A stretch of 64,000 nt of DNA from positions 38,159,934 through 38,223,933 of the forward strand of contig NC_080670.1 in the NCBI RefSeq assembly GCF_030247195.1, read 5' to 3'. The first letter of the stretch is position 1, and every line of letters starts with the position of its first letter. The notes under the pieces were generated by a model. It saw only the letters and a program-made list of their open reading frames with translations, was not told where the DNA came from and did not search any database. This DNA comes from Topomyia yanbarensis (Eukaryota; Arthropoda; Insecta; Diptera; Culicidae). Made by a program: the position numbers and the translations under genes. Shown here piece after piece: positions 58,611 through 64,000 of this stretch.

Positions 58611-59757
58611 GATCCTTGGTTTCTCGTGGAAGATGAAAATGGCGCGACGCGATGCGATGCGATGGGACGCTCGTCCCTTTCCCCGCTGCTACCAAAAAGA
58701 GTAATCTATTCAAAGGCAGGTATGTCTGTTGAATGCGGTCGAAGTACCGGACGAAGTGTTCGTGAAGCTATTAAATAAACATATCTCGGTGAATTGAACT
58801 ACACACGGTAACACAGTTTATGGAGACAACCTGTTTCTCGAGGAGACACTCTCGACCATTTCCGATCACAATTATGCTGTGATGGGAAGGTCGTTTGAAT
58901 GATTAGTGTGTGTGGTACAACTGTTCTCTTAAATCTTTGATGTAAATTCAGCAATTTTTGGTAAAATTTTGTCAGTTCTACTGAAGCTTGATTATCTATA
59001 TGCTCAGGATTAAATGCATAGAAGATCGATTTTTGTTATACGTATTTAATTGAATATGTTTTTTTTTGGTACATGGACGACTAAGAGAAGTGAAGGATAT
59101 GAAACTGAAAGACGAGTAGATATTTGGAGAAAATTTATACTTAGAACGGAAAACTAGAGCCGGAAGACACCTATAGGTAACCTAGATCGAAGGGAAGTGT
59201 GAAACATGGTTTCGACTTCTACTGTCAGGAGACAGATGTTTCATCCGAGTGGAACAACATGGTCAGAAAGCATGCGTAACCCATTATTCAAATATCAGTC
59301 CGCCTTTCAATTAAACATCGCTCATTTCTCTAAAGGCTCATTTTTATATATCATACTCAAACAGAATACTCTGCCACTGAAGCAGAATCAGTCAGTCAGG
59401 GTCTTTAGTCGGTAATTTCGTCGATAATAAATAACTAACCAAATCGATAAAGTAGAAGCTTGCGACAATCAAAACATACTAACATTTTCGAATGTAAGGG
59501 TGCATTGAAGTTTGAAAGTTTGAAATTCCTCACGGCTGGTTTCACTTCTTGCGTAGAAAACAGGTTTGCATGAATTGTTAGTGAGAAATGCATCGGTACC
59601 GATGATGAACAGACATTTCATCCAATGCTTTTATTTAATTCACGTGCCAAGGACGCATAATAAGAGAAATTTTTCATCATTTTATACGAGTAGTTTGACA
59701 GTAGGCAAGTTCGTTCCGAACGAACGGGATAGCAAATCAAAATAAAGATATAAAAAT
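58611..59757. other. No recognisable feature
   Basis: Mixed sequence without a family or repeat match. Confidence 0.4.
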
Positions 59758-60338
59758 TTACACACGTAAGCAAAGCGTAAAACGTAATTGCTTCACCGGG
59801 TTTGCGGCACGTACCGAGCCGCCCCTCGATAAATTGTTTGGCAAGAGGAATTCGACGGCGCGCTTATTGCCCAAAAACACTTGTGAATCAACAACCATCC
59901 TCAGCTTCGTCCGTTTGCGGAAGGCCTGCTGACCACCAGTATCTTCCCCTCGCGTCGTCTTTCGCGCGTTCAGACAAACAACTGTTTTTGGATACCCCAT
60001 CTCTGTGTTCCGTTTGTTTCGACAATGTACCCCTTGAGATAGAAACCGCATCATAACAGTGCGGCAGCCAACCGACTCTGGTTTGGCACGTGCTTTTTTG
60101 TGTACCCGGTACCTCCGATGATGCCCCATAACCGACCGAACCGGGACGGTTGAAAATTCTTTTTTACCGCGAGTGTGCTAAAGATCTTGAACTATTCGGG
60201 AAAATATGCCTCACTCGGGCACAGCCAGATGACGGTGTATGCGTAATCAGATTTTCGCGCTCCGCTGTCTGCCGGTGTGAAAAGCATCGAAACAGTAATT
60301 TGGGTTTGTTTGCCAAGGTAAGATTTGTTTCTGGGTGA
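59758..60338. other. Unassigned block with open frames on both strands
   Basis: The block has more G and C than its flanks. A minus-strand frame of 123 codons (60129-59758) contains TVVCLNARKTTRGEDTGG and is basic. A plus-strand stretch ending at 60318 meets GTAAGA. None resembles a family I know. A promoter/5' exon, an LTR or chance are all possible. Confidence 0.25.
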
Positions 60339-60915
60339 AGAGCGCCCCTTATGTGTTGTTGTTGTGGTTGGCTGGGAGAATCAGCGTTACTTTCGCCGTC
60401 TGTTCTAAACGAATTGGGTCAGTGATGTGAGCGATATAGGCAGATGTCGGGCACTGAACCAAACGGATTGCTTTGTCGTTGTCAGAAGAAATTTCGTTGC
60501 TATCGAAAGAAGTATGAAATAACCGCATTTTTTTTAGTTCACCTTAACAGAAATGAAGATTTGGATGCAAAATTACTCTCGGTTCAAAAAGAAGACTAGG
60601 AACTACGAGAATTACGTTTAAAAATTTGTCAACGGTTACCCGGAATTCGGAACAATACATTAAAAAAGTGTAAATTGTAAATGGTTATGGGCGCGGAATT
60701 TTATCCTAGGGATTCCTTGAACAGTTTAAATTCCAATAAGTTCATATACATAGATATGCGGTAAGTTTGGTAAATTTGCTAAATAGTGATTGTGATTTTT
60801 TCAAAAAATAATGCGTGAAATAACATCAATCATGAAGAGCATTTTTTTGCGAACTTGAGGTATTTACCCCTTGCATTTAACGTTGCTCTAAACCGTGTGT
60901 TTGATGTTTGATGAT
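60339..60915. other. No recognisable feature
   Basis: AT-rich sequence up to the hAT MITE. Confidence 0.45.
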
Positions 60916-60923
60916 ATATGCAT

Positions 60924-62097
60924 TAGACTGCCCAGAAAAATAATGAATTTTTGAAAACACAATCGGCCCACCCCTGAGTCGATTCCTAGTCCCACCAGGA
61001 GTACTTGCTCCAAATTTGAAGCAAATCGAACAAGTCTAGCTACCGGACCAATGTGCTTGAAGTTTGTATGAGATTTTTCGACAATTTACATGGAGAAAAC
61101 CCTTTTGCTCACATTTTCGCCGCTAGGTGGCACTGTATACATTAGATTATCACCAAAAGTGAAACTTAAGAAGATAATTCTATTGTCTACAACTTTGTTG
61201 AAGACTGCAAAGCGATCCGACTCCAATAGGAAAAGTTATTAAACTTTTAACGAAGTGATGTCTGAGTCAGTTTTGCATGGGGCCTATCAGTGCATGATAG
61301 TGTATCAGTACTAGGTTCTAACAAACTAAACATTTTTGTGGATTAATGGTTAGATTTAGCTGAATAGTATGTTCGGAAGAATTGCAGTACATAATACGAG
61401 CCATCCTTCGGTTAGAAAATTTTAGTTCAATCTCTGACCGCATAGATGGCGCCATCACTAACTTTTCAACGGAGAGAGATAGAATATCGAAATGTTCGGA
61501 AGAATTACTGCAATATTCTTGTTCTACAACTTTGTAGAAGACCCCTAATTTCTATCTCTCTTCGTTGAAAAGTTAGTGTTGGCGCCATCTATGCGGTCAG
61601 ATGTGGAACTACAATTTTCTAACCAAAACATAACTCGTATTATGTACTACAATTCTTCCGAACATACTATTCAGCTAGATCTAACCATTATTCCATAAAA
61701 ATGTTTAGTTTGTTAGAACCTAGTACTGATACACTACCATGCACTGCTAGGCCCCATGCAAAACTGACTCAGACATCACTTCGTTAAAAGTTTAATAACT
61801 TTTCCTATTGGAGTCGGATCGCTTTGCAGTCTTCAACAAAGTTGTAGATAATAAAATTATCTTCCTAAGTTCCACTTTTGGTGATAATCTGATGTATACA
61901 GTGCCACCTAGCGGCGAAAATGTGAGCAAGAGGGTTTTCTCCATGTAAATTGTCAAAAAATCCCATACAAACTTCAAGCACGTTGGTCCGGTAGCTAGAC
62001 TTGTTCGATTTGGCTCAAATTTGGAGTAGACACTCCTGGTGGGACTAGGAATCGACTCAGGGGTGGGCCGATGGGGGTCATTTTTTCTGTCACTCTA
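60924..62097. mobile_element. 1.17-kb hairpin hAT-type MITE with 8-bp target duplication
   Basis: The element is an almost complete palindrome: left arm about 60924-61490, right arm about 61553-62097, with a loop of about 60 bp. Arms match at roughly nine of ten positions by eye, for example 'tcggcccacccctgagtcga', 'cgccgctaggtggcac' and 'gactgactcagacatc' types. The ends are TAGACTG and, inverted, TAGAGTG. The 8-bp direct repeat ATATGCAT flanks both sides (60916-60923, 62098-62105). An 8-bp duplication and TAGAG-like ends are typical of hAT transposons. No transposase is encoded. Confidence 0.9.
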
Positions 62098-62105
62098 ATA
62101 TGCAT

Positions 62106-63288
62106 ACACAGATCACTGCGTAATCGATCTAACAGTATGTAAGTTGGCATCTTTTTTAAATCGATTTTTTGCATCCGAAACTTCTAATAAAATTTGAATT
62201 AACTTCCAATATTTAGATTGTGTGAGTATGAAATATTAACAGTATAAATGCATGAAAACAAAACATCGTGCAATAACAATAACTCCTATACTCTCTCAAG
62301 TACTGATCATCAGCTTCTCTTGGCTTTTCCCCTTCTAATTTGTATTTCTACGATCAGCTTCCGATCTGGAATTCTTCAATGTCCAATCTGATTTGATATG
62401 CGTGGCAACTTGTCAGTGTAGAGTAGCCATTTATGGAAACATATTCAACCTACTTGGCACAGTAAATGTTGTGAGAAAATTTCTATCGTTTTGTGCTAGG
62501 TATGTGCATATTATAACTAATTTATGATGAAACATTCCTGCGAAACGCAGAGCCGTCTTAAGACCACTCGGGGCCCCTGGGCACAATTGAACTAAGGGGC
62601 CCCTACAGTTGAACAGAGGCAAACAAATCAAGGGTAGCATTCGATGAAGAGTGATATCCTAGAAAAGGTAAGAGAATATTTGAAGTTTAAAAATATGCGT
62701 TGAGTTTCCCTTAACAGCATTGAATGTTCAGTTACCAGAATACTGGCATAATTGACACTAATAATTTGATCTCTGTAGTTATGTTGCGTTTTTGAAGGTT
62801 GAAAAGTTTAATTTAATATTCGAACTCCCTTGTCCAGAACAGCAATGAATTCTTCATACTTAAGGTTGTTATCCTAATCAATGCGCTCGGCATTGTATAA
62901 CTTCTTAAATATTACAACATCTTTTATATGCCTATTAACATTAGATGCCAATATTTATTGATAGATTAACAAACTTTCCTAGTTTAATAGTCCAACGCCG
63001 AAATCTCATACGGTAAATATTCGTAATAGTTTATTTAGATTCTGGGTAGTTATTTATATCATCCATATTTTAAGGTTTTTCACTATTGATCCCCACCACG
63101 ACAAATATGCATCACAAGCTCTTCTCCGAACGACGCAGAATAGCTACATTTGGTTGAAATACAGTTTAACTTGTAATGTTCATTTTCTGTAAATTTGTTG
63201 ACAATATTTTGTATTGATCTGAACATAAACAGAAAAATCAACCAAGCAAACGCACGAAAACTCAGCTCGAGCATTACAAGAATGTTTA
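62106..63288. other. No gene recognised
   Basis: Contains 'ggggcccctgggcacaattg' then 'aactaaggggcccc' near 62568-62603, a short inverted GGGGCCCC pair that may be a MITE end. Otherwise nothing recognised. Confidence 0.4.
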
Positions 63289-63474
63289 CAGGTTTAGGTT
63301 GAGGTTGTTCGGTGAAAAAATATAATCAAACTATTTCTGTTCTTTACATTTCAGCCTACTCAACGGGCATAAATTTCTGAGGATTGCTGAAGAATGAGTA
63401 ACCTGAATCGTAAACAATAGAAATATTTTTATTAAATTTTTTCACTGAACAACGTCAACCTAAACCTGCAAACT
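63289..63474. mobile_element. Hairpin MITE, about 186 bp, 35-40-bp arms
   Basis: The left end caggtttaggttgaggttgt and the right end, read inverted as caggtttaggttgacgttgt, pair for about 34 bp with two or three mismatches. Non-coding interior. Target duplication not clear. Confidence 0.7.
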
Positions 63475-63549
63475 GAATCGATCAGTGACCAAAGCTTAAG
63501 ACACATCACAAGAATCCAAAATTATTCTATCGTGAACATTAGCACTAAT

Positions 63550-63745
63550 TCAAAATTGGCCACGAAATTTTTGATCTGGCAAGCAATCGGCAGTTGCAGC
63601 AAACGATGTCAGATTTATGTAACAACCGGAATTATGAATAAGGAAACTTACCACAAAAAGTGCTTTCAAAACCGTCTTTTTAGACAAGACTATGATTCTA
63701 CAGCGTTTTGTACCCAAAGACTGCCAATTTTATGGAAATTTTGAA
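63550..63745 (+). pseudogene. ITm-type transposase core fragment
   Basis: An open frame reads KLATKFLIWQAIGSCSKRCQ, IYVTTGIMNKETYHKKCF and QNRLF. This aligns by eye with ASKYLIGQAICSCGLRSK...GTVNGEIYKSECLEKRL in the 25.2-26.5 kb element, the region between the first and second catalytic Asp. The second Asp is not recovered. It is a single short relic of a different ITm copy. Confidence 0.68.
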
Positions 63746-64000
63746 GCAGCAGCTAAAAAAGAAAAAAATCTAGGAGAAAAGTTACACAGAGAGAATATAT
63801 TCGTAAATTTGCTACGAATAGGTTGCCTACAGAAAACTTAGTAAAATATACGAGTTTTTCGCACGTATGATGAATCAGTTGGCGTACGGCTTATTACGAA
63901 ACTGTTTCAATAATCAAACGAATTGTTTGAGAAAAATACACAAAAGTTTTTTCTAATATTTAGGAGCATCTTCCGCAATATGAACGATTTTTTCCGAAGA
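63746..64000. other. No recognisable feature
   Basis: AT-rich sequence to the window edge. Confidence 0.45.

Noticed and set aside
59758..60129. Bacterial or horizontally acquired gene
   Set aside because: Basic, domainless frame with no ribosome-binding site or neighbours of bacterial type; composition alone is not enough.
1..64000. CRISPR array, operon or phage-like system
   Set aside because: The tandem repeats have no unique spacers of constant length, and spliced exons, SINEs and LINEs show this is an insect nuclear genome.

Overview
The window is nuclear DNA of a culicine mosquito, most probably Aedes. This rests on tRNA-derived SINEs that match the Feilai type, an R1-clade (Waldo-like) retrotransposon seated in an ACAY microsatellite, a DD37E Tc1/mariner element of the mosquito ITmD37E type, AT-rich introns packed with MITEs, and a split insect-specific gene. 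It is eukaryotic throughout: no operons, no prokaryotic genes, no CRISPR. Almost every long open frame is a transposon relic or a tandem-repeat artefact.

One host gene runs right to left on the minus strand. Six exons fit together in phase: 46126-46332, 38901-39154, 36091-36263, 24473-24694, 23454-23604 and 5365-5645. Every junction has GT/AG and every split codon closes. The product looks like an Osiris (DUF1676) family protein with a long Pro-rich and Gln-rich C-terminal extension. The first exons should lie right of 46.3 kb and the last left of 5.3 kb; neither was found. Introns reach 11.4 and 17.8 kb and act as landing pads for mobile DNA.

Layout: 0.9-1.8 kb, degenerate 125-bp tandem repeats; 2.5-3.6 kb, a TIR element holding a second TIR element; 4.3-4.8 kb, a decayed ITm transposase; 5.4 kb, host exon; 7.8-11.9 kb, an interspersed repeat split by the Waldo-like element; 12-13 kb, an RTE-like relic; 13.6-14.3 kb, two short tandem arrays; 15.2-16.6 kb, ITm fragments with an AAG expansion; 16.9-20.2 kb, a hAT-like element with an RTE-like insertion; 20.4-22.8 kb, a longer RTE-like element; 23.5 and 24.5 kb, host exons; 25.2-26.5 kb, a complete-ended but frameshifted ITmD37E; 28-31.3 kb, a 3.4-kb array of a 9-bp unit; 31.7-34.8 kb, an R1-clade relic split by a Ty3/gypsy relic; 34.9-35.4 kb, a TTAA MITE; 36.1 and 38.9 kb, host exons; 39.7-40.2 kb, an inverted pair of tRNA-like sequences; 40.4-44.3 kb, a large foldback; 45.1-45.8 kb, a TTAA MITE carrying a retrotransposon tail; 46.1 kb, host exon; 48-51.7 kb, dispersed degenerate repeats and a Jockey/CR1-like RT relic; 52.2 and 54.2 kb, Feilai-like SINEs; 53-57 kb, a MITE split by about 3.8 kb of later insertions; 56 and 57.7 kb, GGGTTCGGGT-type repeats; 60.9-62.1 kb, a 1.17-kb hairpin hAT MITE; 63.3-63.7 kb, a hairpin MITE and an ITm fragment.

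No transposon here looks able to move itself: every coding copy carries stops, frameshifts, deletions or truncations. The points most worth following are the proline-rich in-phase exon of the host gene, the nested insertions that give relative ages, the long hairpins, and the 9-bp array inside a host intron.
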